A stretch of DNA of 64,000 nucleotides from Spartobacteria bacterium LR76 (GCA_003054655.1 QAYZ01000015.1:186001-250000), one strand, 5' to 3'. Counted from the first letter of the stretch, positions 25,802 to 34,529 are shown. Translations and numbers: made by a program. The notes: a model not told the origin generated them from the letters alone.

Positions 25802-26464
25802 CTACACCTGAAGGAAAGGATTTTCCGACTTTTCGCGCCCGATCGTGGTCGCCGGGCCATGACCGGGCAGCACGACGACGCTGTCAGGGAGAGGAAAAAG
25901 CTTCGTCTTGATGCCGCGGAAGAGCTGCTCGCCATTTCCTCCCGGCAGATCCCAGCGGCCAACTCCACCGCAAAAAAGAACATCTCCGCCGACCAGCACT
26001 CCCTCATCTTTGAAATAGTAACACAGGCTGTCCGGGCTGTGCCCCGGCACATGAAAAGTCTGCATCGGCACGCCCGCCACCTCGACCAGCAGGCTTTCAT
26101 CCAGGAGATGCGTCGGTGTAAACGGCTCAATCTCAAGCTCAAAGCCCCACCGCCGAAAGAAATCCCGATCCGTGACCATCGGCACCGTATCGACATGGCA
26201 GAAGGAGGGACAGCCGTGACTGGCGATAAGGGCCGCGGCATCCGCCACATGGTCAAAATGTCCATGTGTGAGCACGAGAGCATCGATGCGTTCGTCCCGA
26301 TAGGTCTCATACGCACCCTGCGGAGCGTCGAAGAGGATACGCGCACCGGAGGGGGCTTCGTAGAGGTAGCTATTAGTGTCCAGCACGCCTCCGGTAAAGG
26401 TTTTGAACCGATTCGGCGAAAAATGGTCAGAGTATGAGATGTCCACGTTTGATTTTCTTACCAT
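25802..26464 (-). CDS. Metallo-beta-lactamase fold hydrolase (glyoxalase II-like)
   Basis: About 220 residues. The metal site is complete: 'LTHGHFDHVAD' (HxHxDH), a later His in 'VPGHSPDS', Asp in 'VGGDVLFCGGVGRWD', and the last His in 'LPGHGPATTIG'. It resembles bacterial MBL-fold thioester hydrolases of the glyoxalase II/YcbL type. The start is uncertain: ATG 26464, TTG 26473 or GTG 26446 are possible. A start at 26464 leaves only 32 bp to the divergent protease gene. Substrate not determined. Confidence 0.82.
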   Translation of the reverse strand: MVRKSNVDISYSDHFSPNRFKTFTGGVLDTNSYLYEAPSGARILFDAPQGAYETYRDERIDALVLTHGHFDHVADAAALIASHGCPSFCHVDTVPMVTDRDFFRRWGFELEIEPFTPTHLLDESLLVEVAGVPMQTFHVPGHSPDSLCYYFKDEGVLVGGDVLFCGGVGRWDLPGGNGEQLFRGIKTKLFPLPDSVVVLPGHGPATTIGREKSENPFLQV

Positions 26465-26496
26465 CCTCTGCAAGGTTTGCCGACGCCGATAAAATC

Positions 26497-28689
26497 ATGG
26501 GTACGTTATCACGCTTAACAGGGCGCCTCCTTCTCCCGGCACTCCTCCTCCCCACCTTGGCGTTCGCACGCGACACGGTCGATCCCGGACAGATCGCCAT
26601 CTCCGTCGCCCGTTGGCTTGAGCAGGGACACTACACGCGCCAGAAGCTCGACGACGAGATGTCGAAGAAGTTTCTCCAGACGTACCTGACCGCACTGGAC
26701 TACAATAAACTGTATTTCACCCAGCAGGACGTCGACGAGTTCGAGAAAAAGTACAGCACCACGCTCGGTGACAGCGTCCTGCGCGGAGACATCTCGCCCG
26801 CCCGGGAGATTTTTCAGAAGTTCAAGGCGAAGGTGGAGGCCCGCGCCGCCAAGAACACCGCCCTCATCGCGAAGGACTACAAGTTTGACAGCAACGGCAC
26901 GGTGGAGATCAACCGTCAGGATTCCGCGTGGCCGAAGGACGAAGCCGACGCCGACCGCATCTGGGCCGAGCGCATCGAGGCCGAGCTGCTCCGCGAGGAT
27001 CTGGCAGATCTCAAGCTGCGCCCGCCGAAAGAGACCGTCACCCGCCGTTACGACCAGGTGGTGCGCAACGTGCGCGAGATGGATGATGAGGACGTGGTGA
27101 AGACCTTCCTCACCTCCCTCGCCCAGACCTACGACCCGCACTCCGAGTACCTCAGCCAGTCGGATCTCAAGAACTTCCAGATCTCCATGAAGCTCTCGCT
27201 CGTGGGAGTGGGAGCCGTGCTTTCGTCCGAGGACGGCTACGCCAAGATCAAGGAGGTCGTCCCCGGCGGTCCCGCCGATCTGGATGGCCGCCTGAAGGTC
27301 AACGACCGCATCGCGGCGGTGGCTCAGGGCAATGACGATTTTGAAGACGTGGTCGACATGAAGCTCGACAAGGTCGTGGAGAAAATCCGCGGCAAGAAGG
27401 GTTCGACCGTCCGCCTCATGGTCATCCCCGGCGACGCCACCGACCCATCCAAACGCAAGGTGGTGGAGATCGTGCGCGACGAGGTGAAGCTCAAGGACCA
27501 GGAAGCCAAGGGCGAGCTCCTCGACATCAAGGGTCCGGACGACAAGACCACCCGCATCGGCTGGATCACTCTTCCTTCCTTCTACGCCAACATGGATGAC
27601 TCCGGAGCGCCGAAGAGCACCACGGAGGACGTGGCCGCCCTCATCGGCCGTCTCAAGCGCGAAGGCATGCAGGGCCTTATCATCGACCTGCGCCGCGATG
27701 GCGGCGGCTCCCTTGAGGAGGCGATCAACCTCACCGGCCTCTTCATCCCGCGCGGCCCCGTCGTGCAGGCCAAGGACCCGAACGGCAAGATCACCGTCTC
27801 GCAGGATACCGATCCCGGCGTGGCCTACAGCGGCCCGCTTGTGGTGTTGATGAACCGCCTCAGCGCCTCGGCCAGCGAGATTTTTGCCGCCGCCCTCCAG
27901 GATTACGGCCGTGCCGTGATCGTGGGCGACGAGCGCAGCTTTGGCAAAGGCACGGTGCAGACGGTCTTGAAAATCGGCCAGCTCATGCCGTTCTTCAGCC
28001 TCGGCTCCTCCGAGGACGACTCAACCAAGGCGGGCGCACTCAAGCTGACCATCCAGAAATTCTACCGCGTCAAAGGCGGCTCCACCCAACTCAAGGGTGT
28101 GGAATCCGACATCATCCTTCCCTCGCTCAGCGACCAGAAGGAGTTCGGCGAAGGTTCACTCAAGCACCGCCTCCCCTACGATGAAGTGGCTCCGGTCAAA
28201 ATCACCGAATCCATGGCGGCAACACCCCTCGCCATCGACGAACTCCGCGCCCGCTCGCAGCAGCGCCTGGCGGCCGATCCCGAGTTTGTCTATGTGAAGG
28301 AGGACATCACCCGCATCAAGGACAAGGTCGAGAAGAACACCCTCTCGCTCAACGAGAAAGAGCGCAAGGCCGAGCTGGATGCCGACAAGACCCGCAAGGA
28401 ACACCGCGACGCCGAGCGTATCGCCCGCGGACCGGTCTTCGACGTGAAGACCTACGAGGTGCGCCTCGACGACGTATCCGCCCCAAAGCTCCGCCCCGTC
28501 GCCTACATCCGCAAGCCCGACAAGGCCGCCCTGGCGGTCGATGACGACGAACCGGCCGATCCCAAGAAGCCTGACGTGCCGCAACCCGACCCCATTCGTG
28601 ACGAAGCCCTCCGCATCATGCGCGACTACATCGACCTGAACCGCCAGGACAAAACCGCCAGCGTTCAGCCCGAGAAGTCGATGCAGTAG
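26497..28689 (+). CDS. prc: Tail-specific protease (S41 family, Prc-like)
   Basis: 730 residues from ATG 26497, chosen because it opens a signal peptide ('RLLLPALLLPTLAFA'). Order: N-terminal helical domain (about 25-220), a PDZ domain (about 225-325, 'LVGVGAVLSSEDGYAKIKEV'), and the S41 catalytic core with 'LIIDLRRDGGG', the serine motif 'NRLSASASEIFAAALQDYGR' and the lysine in 'SFGKGTVQ'. A C-terminal helical DUF3340-like region rich in charged residues ends it. It degrades or trims periplasmic proteins from the C-terminus and usually affects envelope and peptidoglycan-enzyme turnover. Confidence 0.92.
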   Translation: MGTLSRLTGRLLLPALLLPTLAFARDTVDPGQIAISVARWLEQGHYTRQKLDDEMSKKFLQTYLTALDYNKLYFTQQDVDEFEKKYSTTLGDSVLRGDISPAREIFQKFKAKVEARAAKNTALIAKDYKFDSNGTVEINRQDSAWPKDEADADRIWAERIEAELLREDLADLKLRPPKETVTRRYDQVVRNVREMDDEDVVKTFLTSLAQTYDPHSEYLSQSDLKNFQISMKLSLVGVGAVLSSEDGYAKIKEVVPGGPADLDGRLKVNDRIAAVAQGNDDFEDVVDMKLDKVVEKIRGKKGSTVRLMVIPGDATDPSKRKVVEIVRDEVKLKDQEAKGELLDIKGPDDKTTRIGWITLPSFYANMDDSGAPKSTTEDVAALIGRLKREGMQGLIIDLRRDGGGSLEEAINLTGLFIPRGPVVQAKDPNGKITVSQDTDPGVAYSGPLVVLMNRLSASASEIFAAALQDYGRAVIVGDERSFGKGTVQTVLKIGQLMPFFSLGSSEDDSTKAGALKLTIQKFYRVKGGSTQLKGVESDIILPSLSDQKEFGEGSLKHRLPYDEVAPVKITESMAATPLAIDELRARSQQRLAADPEFVYVKEDITRIKDKVEKNTLSLNEKERKAELDADKTRKEHRDAERIARGPVFDVKTYEVRLDDVSAPKLRPVAYIRKPDKAALAVDDDEPADPKKPDVPQPDPIRDEALRIMRDYIDLNRQDKTASVQPEKSMQ

Positions 28690-28772
28690 GCGGAGAAGTC
28701 AAAACTCCCGCAGCCCTGTCAGGAAATCCCCCTGAAACAATGTGTTCCGCGGCGAATTCGCCGGGGGATTTA

Positions 28773-28801
28773 TTGACACCGCCAGAGGAATTTGTGACTA
28801 T
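28773..28801 (+). promoter_or_regulatory. Candidate sigma-70-type promoter for the Pro/Ala-rich gene
   Basis: A perfect -35 box TTGACA (28773-28778), a 17-bp spacer and a weak -10 GACTAT (28796-28801) lie 41 bp upstream of the ATG at 28843. It is in the 153-bp gap after the protease gene. Confidence 0.45.
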
Positions 28802-28842
28802 CTGCAAGTTAGTTCAATCCTGCTGCCCCAAAACAAAGTCCT

Positions 28843-29703
28843 ATGGCTGACGAACCTAAGAAGGAAACCGTACGCATTGTCCTCCCCCCGCGCCGGGACG
28901 GTCAACCTCTTGCCTCAAATCCTCGCGAAACCGCGATGATCAACCTTCCCCCCAAGCCCGTGCCGAAACCTCCGGCCCCAGCCGTTCCTGGTGCCGCGCC
29001 GGCTCCGTCCGTGCCGCCTCCGGCTGGCATCAAGCCTCCGGCCCCGCCGTCGATACCCCCGGCTCCCGCCGCCCCGGCAGCATCCGCTCCCGCAGCGCCC
29101 GTTTTGCCCAAACCTCCGGTTGTGCCCCCGGCCGCTCCCAAGCCGCCGTCTGTGCCTCCGGCCCCGGCCTCCGCTGGCGCTCCGAAGCCGCCAGTGGTTC
29201 CGCCCGCCGCGCCGAAGCCTCCTGGCAGCCTCCCGACCCCGCCCGTGGCTCCCAAGCCCCCGGGGAGTGCAGCAGTGCCTCCGGCCGCTCCAGTCGGTGC
29301 CGTCAAGCCGCCTACACCGCCCGTCGCCCCGGCAGCACCCGCTCCCGTGGCTCCAGCACCCGCTCCAGCCGCTTCCGTTCCCGGCAAGCCCGCCGCCGCG
29401 GCTCCGGCTCCGGCGATTGCCCCGGCTCCGTTGAGTGCGGAAAGCAAGAAGGAGACGGCCAAGGTTCCCGTGGGCGCACCCGCCTCCAAGGCCGGCCTGC
29501 CCCAGGCAACCGTACAGCTTCAAAAGAAACCCCCGGTCTCGACCTCGGCCTCGAAGTCGGTGCCTCCGGGAGCAGCCATCAGCGTGGCTCCCCAGCCTGC
29601 GGCTCCGGCTGCGGGTGGTGAGATCACCCCGGTCATCGGCGGTGCCGCCCTCGGCCTCTCGCTGATCGCCTTTGCGATCCAGCTCTGGGTTTACTTCAGC
29701 TAA
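28843..29703 (+). CDS. Pro/Ala-rich protein with C-terminal membrane anchor
   Basis: 286 residues. A charged N-terminus ('EPKKETVRIVLPPRRDG') is followed by about 170 residues of repetitive Pro-Ala-Pro-Lys-Pro sequence, a Ser/Lys-rich stretch, and one C-terminal transmembrane helix ('IGGAALGLSLIAFAIQLWVYF'). The tail anchor with no signal peptide suggests a cytoplasm-facing or spacer-type inner-membrane protein. No catalytic domain is visible. It is a single-gene unit with its own promoter candidate and a strong terminator. Function unknown. Confidence 0.75.
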   Translation: MADEPKKETVRIVLPPRRDGQPLASNPRETAMINLPPKPVPKPPAPAVPGAAPAPSVPPPAGIKPPAPPSIPPAPAAPAASAPAAPVLPKPPVVPPAAPKPPSVPPAPASAGAPKPPVVPPAAPKPPGSLPTPPVAPKPPGSAAVPPAAPVGAVKPPTPPVAPAAPAPVAPAPAPAASVPGKPAAAAPAPAIAPAPLSAESKKETAKVPVGAPASKAGLPQATVQLQKKPPVSTSASKSVPPGAAISVAPQPAAPAAGGEITPVIGGAALGLSLIAFAIQLWVYFS

Positions 29704-29723
29704 AAGAAGCGCCCGCATTTACC

Positions 29724-29760
29724 AACGGGAAGCCCTCCGAAAAGGGGGCTTCCCGTTTTT
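29724..29760 (+). terminator. Intrinsic terminator after the Pro/Ala-rich gene
   Basis: A 12-bp perfect stem (AACGGGAAGCCC / GGGCTTCCCGTT) with a 10-base loop, running into a TTTTT tract. It lies 21 bp after the stop codon. Confidence 0.92.
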
Positions 29761-29805
29761 GCTTTCTGTGGCGAACTTCCGTTTTTCTGCTAGCCTCTCA
29801 TTCCT

Positions 29806-30135
29806 ATGGCAAACGCGAATGTTGTTGAATTGAACGACACCAACTTCGAAACCGTGGTTTCCTCGGCTTCAGAACCGGTGCTGGTGGATTTTTGGGCTCC
29901 TTGGTGCGCTCCCTGCCGTATGCTCGGTCCGGTGGTCGATGAAATCGCCACGGAATCCGTCGGCAAGTTCAAGATCGCAAAGGTGAACGTCGACGACTCC
30001 CCGATCGTGGCGGAGAAATTCGGCATCCGTCACATCCCCGCGCTCCTGTACTTCAAGGGCGGAGAGAAGAAGGACCAGTCCCTTGGCATGACCGGCAAGG
30101 CCGAGATCGTGCGCCGACTGGAAGCTCTCGCCTGA
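29806..30135 (+). CDS. trxA: Thioredoxin
   Basis: 109 residues, the standard size. The single thioredoxin fold carries 'VDFWAPWCAPCRMLGPVVDE', the cis-Pro loop 'FGIRHIPALLYFKGG' and the ending 'GKAEIVRRLEAL'. The redox site reads WCAPC instead of the common WCGPC. Both cysteines are present, so dithiol reductase activity is expected; the middle residue can shift redox potential. It is a monocistronic gene bounded by terminators on both sides. Confidence 0.95.
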   Translation: MANANVVELNDTNFETVVSSASEPVLVDFWAPWCAPCRMLGPVVDEIATESVGKFKIAKVNVDDSPIVAEKFGIRHIPALLYFKGGEKKDQSLGMTGKAEIVRRLEALA

Positions 30136-30154
30136 TCCCTGTTTTTTCCACGAG

Positions 30155-30187
30155 AACGCCGGTCGGTTCGCCGTCCGGCGTTTTTGT
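30155..30187 (+). terminator. Intrinsic terminator after trxA
   Basis: An 8-bp stem (AACGCCGG / CCGGCGTT) with a 12-base loop, followed by a T-rich tract. It lies 19 bp after the thioredoxin stop. Confidence 0.85.
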
Positions 30188-30339
30188 TTTCACGCAGACC
30201 GTCGGGAATTGCGGGCGAAGCATGGAAGACGACTGCTTCGATCCCGGGAGTGATCGGAATGCAGAACCGCCGACGCGGCTGGTCGTGCCGGGCACTTCTC
30301 TCCGGGAAATCTGCTTCCGGGCTTTTCGAGAAAGAGACT

Positions 30340-30753
30340 CTACTCGTTCTCGAACAGCTTGGCCGACTGAAGCACCTTGAGGGCTTTTTTCGGATCAGCC
30401 ACGCGAACGATCAGCAGTCCCTTGCGGGCGGATGGCATGGAAGCCAGATAGGCGTACTCGATATTGATCTTCGCCTTGGAGAGAGCCGCCGCAATGCGGG
30501 AAAGGCTGCCGGGGCGATTGTCATTCTCAAACATCAGCACCTCCGTCTCGAGGACGAGGGTGCCGCGGGTCTCGAAAATGGCCAGCGCCTTGCGGGTGTC
30601 GCTGACCACGAGGCGGACCACCGCATGATCGACGGTATCGCTGACGGTCAGGCCGTAGATATTGACTCTTTCTGCGGCGAGGGCATCGCAAACTTCCGCC
30701 AGGGTGCCGGGTTTGTTGGCGATGAAAACGGCGAGTTGCTCAACAATTCTCAC
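30340..30753 (-). CDS. Tandem ACT-domain protein
   Basis: About 137 residues made of two ACT-like domains: the first begins 'QLAVFIANKPGTLAEVCDAL' and the second 'EVLMFENDNRPGSLSRIAAA'. Proteins built only from ACT domains usually bind an amino acid and act as regulators. I chose GTG 30753 because the conserved part begins there; TTG 30792 is an alternative. It is the last gene of the minus-strand kinase-queE-queD-ACT run, 47 bp after queD. Ligand and target unknown. Confidence 0.75.
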   Translation of the reverse strand: MRIVEQLAVFIANKPGTLAEVCDALAAERVNIYGLTVSDTVDHAVVRLVVSDTRKALAIFETRGTLVLETEVLMFENDNRPGSLSRIAAALSKAKINIEYAYLASMPSARKGLLIVRVADPKKALKVLQSAKLFENE

Positions 30754-30800
30754 TTCGGCGCAGATGGTAATCCCTTCCGCGCCAATAATCAAGGCCGAGG

Positions 30801-31163
30801 CTATTCGCCGCGATAAATGCAGCGGGCGGTCGGAGTCTCGTGCACAACGATCTCAGCCAGGCCCGGCAGGGTCGGCGTGAGCTTGCGCCAGAACCACGCG
30901 GCAATGTGCTCGATGGTGGGATTTTCCAGCTCGGGCAGATCGTTCATGTACTTGTGGTCGATATACTCGAGCAGGGGCTCCATGGCGCGGCTGATCTCGG
31001 CGTGGTCGTAGACCCAACCCATGTGGGGGTCCACCTCGCCCTCGACGACGATCTCGACCTTGAAGCTATGGCCGTGCATCGAGCCGCATTTGTGTCCGGG
31101 AGGCACGTTGGGCAGAGATTGACCTGCTTCAAAAAAGAAATCCTTAGAGAGACGAGCTTTCAC
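30801..31163 (-). CDS. queD: 6-carboxy-5,6,7,8-tetrahydropterin synthase
   Basis: About 120 residues. It converts 7,8-dihydroneopterin triphosphate to 6-carboxytetrahydropterin in 7-deazaguanine (preQ0/queuosine) synthesis. The catalytic and zinc motifs are visible: 'GHKCGSMHGHSFKVEIVVEG', 'DHKYMNDLPELENPTIEHIA' and the late 'HETPTARCIYRGE'. GTG 31163 is preferred: it starts at the usual 'VKARLSKDFFFEAG', lies 7 bp after the queE stop and follows a GAGGAG. A longer start at 31244 would overlap queE by 74 bp. Confidence 0.9.
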   Translation of the reverse strand: MKARLSKDFFFEAGQSLPNVPPGHKCGSMHGHSFKVEIVVEGEVDPHMGWVYDHAEISRAMEPLLEYIDHKYMNDLPELENPTIEHIAAWFWRKLTPTLPGLAEIVVHETPTARCIYRGE

Positions 31164-31170
31164 CCCGGCT

Positions 31171-31827
31171 TTATACTCCTCTGGCGCGTGGTTCCCAAAT
31201 GAATTTGTGCATTTGCAGTTGAAACCGGGCGGGAAGCTGGTCATCCAGCATCCATTGCACGATATCTTTGGGGTCGATTTTTCCGAAAACCGGGCTCAAA
31301 AGCACCGCTCGCACGCGGGTTCCGAGGTCGTATCGACCGATCTGCTCCCTCGCCCATTCGTAGTCCTCTCGTGACCCGAGGACAAATTTTACCTCATCCC
31401 GCTCGGTCAGGTGCGGAATATTCTCGTAGCGATTGCGCCCGCTTTCCCCGCTGGAGGGTGTCTTGAGATCGACAATGCGGTGGACGCGAGAGTCGATGCC
31501 CGAGATGTCGTGCGCACCGCTGGTTTCGATGAGCACGGTTTTGCCCGCATCGCAGAGCGCCGCCATGAGCGGCTTCACGTTTTTTTGCAACAGCGGCTCG
31601 CCGCCCGTCACCTCGACCATCGGACATGGCATGTCCGACACCTCGGCCAGCACCTCGCTGACCAGCCGCTTTTTCCCCTCGTAGAAGGCGTACTCGGTAT
31701 CGCAGTAGGAACATCGCAAGTCGCACCCGGTCAGACGGATAAATACGCACGGCAGCCCCGCCCAGGTGCTCTCTCCCTGCACCGAGAGGTAGATTTCGTT
31801 GATCGTGAGTTTAGCGTTCTCGTCCAC
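31171..31827 (-). CDS. queE: 7-carboxy-7-deazaguanine synthase (radical SAM)
   Basis: 218 residues. A radical-SAM enzyme that turns 6-carboxytetrahydropterin into 7-carboxy-7-deazaguanine. The [4Fe-4S] motif is 'CDLRCSYCDTEYAF' (CxxxCxxC), followed by 'VEVTGGEPLLQ' for SAM binding. The N-terminus 'INEIYLSVQGES' is typical. The start is GTG 31827, overlapping the kinase gene by 17 bp. queD follows directly. queC is not in the window. Confidence 0.93.
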   Translation of the reverse strand: MDENAKLTINEIYLSVQGESTWAGLPCVFIRLTGCDLRCSYCDTEYAFYEGKKRLVSEVLAEVSDMPCPMVEVTGGEPLLQKNVKPLMAALCDAGKTVLIETSGAHDISGIDSRVHRIVDLKTPSSGESGRNRYENIPHLTERDEVKFVLGSREDYEWAREQIGRYDLGTRVRAVLLSPVFGKIDPKDIVQWMLDDQLPARFQLQMHKFIWEPRARGV

Positions 31828-33220
31828 GGGCCATCAATGCCTCCAGTTGGGTCTGCTTCCGGCGCTCGTCCAGATAGAGTTTCTGGAGCACGGGCGACGG
31901 CAGGATGGGATTGCCGAGCTTTTGTTCCTCGATGGGCGCACCGAGTTTCTCGAGGGCAAAGATCGCCCCGCCCCGGAGCGAAGCCTCCGCCTCGGGATTG
32001 GCGTAGAGCGGGCTGCCGATGACATTGGCGAGGCGGCGCATGGCGGATTTCGACTTCAGGATGCCCCCGCCCAGAATCCATTTCGGCTGACGGCGACCGG
32101 CGATCATCTCGGCGATGGTGGCGAGGCGCAGGTAAAACCCCTCGTTGATCGCCTGCAAAAGATCGATGGCGGTCGTGTCGTGGCGCAGACCGACGATGGT
32201 TCCCTGTGCGGCCTCGTCCCAGCTCGGGGCGCGCTCCGCCGACCAGAAGGGCAAGACCGTGAGGCCATGGGTGGCCTGCGGACGCAGCGCGAGGGCTTTC
32301 TCGATCTCAGCGGGATCGTCAGAGAGCTTGAGTTCGCGGAGGCACCAGGCGTGAAGGTTTCCGGCATTGCTGACCGCTCCGCCCACAAGATAGCGGGAGG
32401 CATCGACGCGATAGGCAAAGAGGCCAAACGGAGCCTTGGCCACCGGCCCCTTCTTCATGATGCGCAGGGCGGCGCTGGTACCGACATTGATCGCGCCAAA
32501 TCCGGGTCGGGTCGCACCCGAGCCAAGATTGCTCGCGGCACCATCGCCGATGGCGGGGAACCACGGCACGCCCTTCCACAGGGTCGGCTCATCGGTCACG
32601 GGCAGCATGCGGTCGGCGGAGAAATCGCAGGCTTCGAGCATGCGGTCGCTCCAGTCCAGCTTGGTGGGGTCAAACAATCCCGTGCCGGTGGCCATGCCGA
32701 TGGCGCAGGTGGCGCGTCCGGCGACCTTCCACTGCACCCACTCGGCGGGCGACATCCAGTAGCGCACCTTGCGAAAGCGCGCCCGATCAGTGCGCTTGAT
32801 CCAGCGCAACTTGGCCGGCCAGAAAGAACTCCGCAGCATGCAGCCGGTCTCCTCGTGGACGTCCTGCTCGGAGAACTCCGCCCGAAGACGCGCGGCGTCC
32901 TCCCGGCAGCGGGAATCCGCCCAGGTGTAAATCGGGGTCAGCGGGTTGCCATCCTCATCTGTGCCGAGGAGGCTGTGCCAGAAACACGAGACGCCCACGC
33001 CCGAGATGGAGTGCCACCCAGCGGCAGCGGTCTTCAGGCAGGCCTTGGCCTGGCGGAGGAGTTCAAAGGGATCGAGCTCAGCCGTGCCGTCGGCGGCGGT
33101 GCGGAGGGTATAGGTGCGCTGGGCAAAGGTTCCGGGCAGGCGCTTGCCACGCGGATCGAAAAGAGCGGCCCGGACGGAGGAGGTGCCGAGGTCCAGGGCC
33201 AGGACGGGAGCTGACTTCAC
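31811..33220 (-). CDS. FGGY-family carbohydrate kinase (gluconokinase/xylulokinase-like)
   Basis: About 469 residues from GTG 33220, chosen because the ATP-binding 'VLALDLGTSSVRAALFD' begins there; the frame extends 52 codons upstream with unlikely sequence. FGGY_N has 'GVSCFWHSLLGTDEDGNPL' and 'IYTWADSR'. FGGY_C has 'GFGAINVGTSAALRI', 'GGAVSNAGNLHAWCL' and the adenosine motif 'KWILGGGILKSKSAMRRLA'. It phosphorylates a sugar or sugar acid; the resemblance is closest to gluconate/xylulose kinases. Its 3' end overlaps queE, an unusual pairing. Confidence 0.83.
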   Translation of the reverse strand: MKSAPVLALDLGTSSVRAALFDPRGKRLPGTFAQRTYTLRTAADGTAELDPFELLRQAKACLKTAAAGWHSISGVGVSCFWHSLLGTDEDGNPLTPIYTWADSRCREDAARLRAEFSEQDVHEETGCMLRSSFWPAKLRWIKRTDRARFRKVRYWMSPAEWVQWKVAGRATCAIGMATGTGLFDPTKLDWSDRMLEACDFSADRMLPVTDEPTLWKGVPWFPAIGDGAASNLGSGATRPGFGAINVGTSAALRIMKKGPVAKAPFGLFAYRVDASRYLVGGAVSNAGNLHAWCLRELKLSDDPAEIEKALALRPQATHGLTVLPFWSAERAPSWDEAAQGTIVGLRHDTTAIDLLQAINEGFYLRLATIAEMIAGRRQPKWILGGGILKSKSAMRRLANVIGSPLYANPEAEASLRGGAIFALEKLGAPIEEQKLGNPILPSPVLQKLYLDERRKQTQLEALMARGRER

Positions 33221-33326
33221 CCGGCAGAATTTCCCCGTTGGCGGGAGGAAAATCCAGCTTCCAGTCGATTTCCGAGGGAATTTTCTTTCGTGCAGCCCCT
33301 TCCGGAGCGGGTATGCTACGGGTTCC

Positions 33327-34103
33327 ATGACCCTGCAAGATACACAGAACCAGCGTGATGAACGCCGGTTGCCCATCGACCGCGTGGGCGTAAAGGATCT
33401 GCGCTATCCCATCCAGATTCGCGACAAGGATCACTCCCTGCAAAGCACCATCGCCACGGTGCAGCTCACTGTCGATCTCCCGCATCATTTCAAGGGCACG
33501 CACATGAGCCGCTTCGTCGAGGTGCTCAACTCCCACGGCCCCATCCTCCATGTCGACAACATCCGCGACGTACTCGAGCAGCTCACCAAGAAGCTCCAGA
33601 GCGCCTGCGCGCATGTGGATTTCGAATTTCCCTTTTTCCTCGAGAAAAAAGCCCCTGTCACCGGTGCGGTGGGGCTGATCGACTACGTCGCCCGATTCAA
33701 CGCCACGATGGAGAATGGCAGGATGGATTTCGTCGTCACCACGGTCGTGCCAGTGACCACGCTCTGCCCATGCTCCAAGGCGATCAGCGCCCGCGGCGCG
33801 CACAACCAGCGCGGCCACGTCACCCTGGCCGTCCGCTGCACCAAACCGATGTGGATCGAGGACATGATCCGTCTCGTGGAGGACAGCGCGAGCTCCGAAC
33901 TCTACAGCCTGCTCAAGCGCCCGGATGAAAAAGCCGTGACCGAGCGTGCCTACGACAATCCGGTCTTCGTCGAGGACCTCGTACGCAATGTCGCCTCCCG
34001 CTGCGAAAACGACGCCAACATCCGCTGGTATCGCGTGGAGGCGGAAAACTTCGAGTCCATCCACAACCACAACGCCTACGCCCTGATCGAAAAGCACGGC
34101 TAG
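33327..34103 (+). CDS. folE2: GTP cyclohydrolase FolE2 (type IB)
   Basis: 258 residues from ATG 33327. It converts GTP to 7,8-dihydroneopterin triphosphate, the precursor of both folate and 7-deazaguanines. FolE2 hallmarks are 'YPIQIRDKDHSLQSTIATV', 'GTHMSRFVEVL', the catalytic-cysteine block 'VTTLCPCSKAIS' with 'GAHNQRGHV', and the ending 'ENFESIHNHNAYA'. Type IB enzymes are not strictly zinc-dependent. It is divergent from the kinase-queE-queD-ACT run across 106 bp, which fits a supply role for queD. Confidence 0.93.
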   Translation: MTLQDTQNQRDERRLPIDRVGVKDLRYPIQIRDKDHSLQSTIATVQLTVDLPHHFKGTHMSRFVEVLNSHGPILHVDNIRDVLEQLTKKLQSACAHVDFEFPFFLEKKAPVTGAVGLIDYVARFNATMENGRMDFVVTTVVPVTTLCPCSKAISARGAHNQRGHVTLAVRCTKPMWIEDMIRLVEDSASSELYSLLKRPDEKAVTERAYDNPVFVEDLVRNVASRCENDANIRWYRVEAENFESIHNHNAYALIEKHG

Positions 34104-34112
34104 ACTCACCCC

Positions 34113-34529
34113 ATGGCGGCGACGGCAGCATACACCATCCAGGGAACCCTGCCGGAGCTGAGCCGGGTGGCGGCTTTGATGACGTCTTTCCTGGAGGAGC
34201 AGGAAACACCTCCCGCGGCGGTCTTCGCCGCCAATCTTGCGTTGGAGGAGATCGTGACCAACACGATAAAGTATGGACTTTTCCCGGAGGTGCATCCCGG
34301 CATTTCCATCACTGTCCATGCGCTTGCTGATCAGGTGGAGCTGGTCATCGAGGACGAGGCTGCGGCCTTCGATCCCTTCGCGATGGAAACACCGGACACC
34401 TCCATTCCCCTGGCGGAGCGCCAGGTCGGAGGACTCGGCATTCACCTCATCCGCAACATGCTCGACACCTTCTCGTACGAGCGCAGCGGCAAACGCAACA
34501 TTATCCGCCTGACGAAGCGCTTCTCATGA
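34113..34529 (+). CDS. RsbW-like serine/threonine kinase / anti-sigma regulatory factor
   Basis: 138 residues with a single HATPase_c_2 domain: N-box 'NLALEEIVTNTIKYG', G1 'VIEDEAAAFDPF' and G2 'QVGGLGIHLIRNMLD'. Such proteins phosphorylate anti-anti-sigma factors or bind sigma factors. No sigma factor or STAS protein is adjacent. It starts 9 bp after folE2 and overlaps the next gene by four bases (ATGA), so it may be co-transcribed with both. The target is unknown. Confidence 0.85.
   Translation: MAATAAYTIQGTLPELSRVAALMTSFLEEQETPPAAVFAANLALEEIVTNTIKYGLFPEVHPGISITVHALADQVELVIEDEAAAFDPFAMETPDTSIPLAERQVGGLGIHLIRNMLDTFSYERSGKRNIIRLTKRFS

Noticed and set aside
31164-31244. N-terminal extension of queD
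   Set aside because: It would overlap queE by 74 bp, and the residues before 'VKARLSKDFFFEAG' have no place in the QueD fold.
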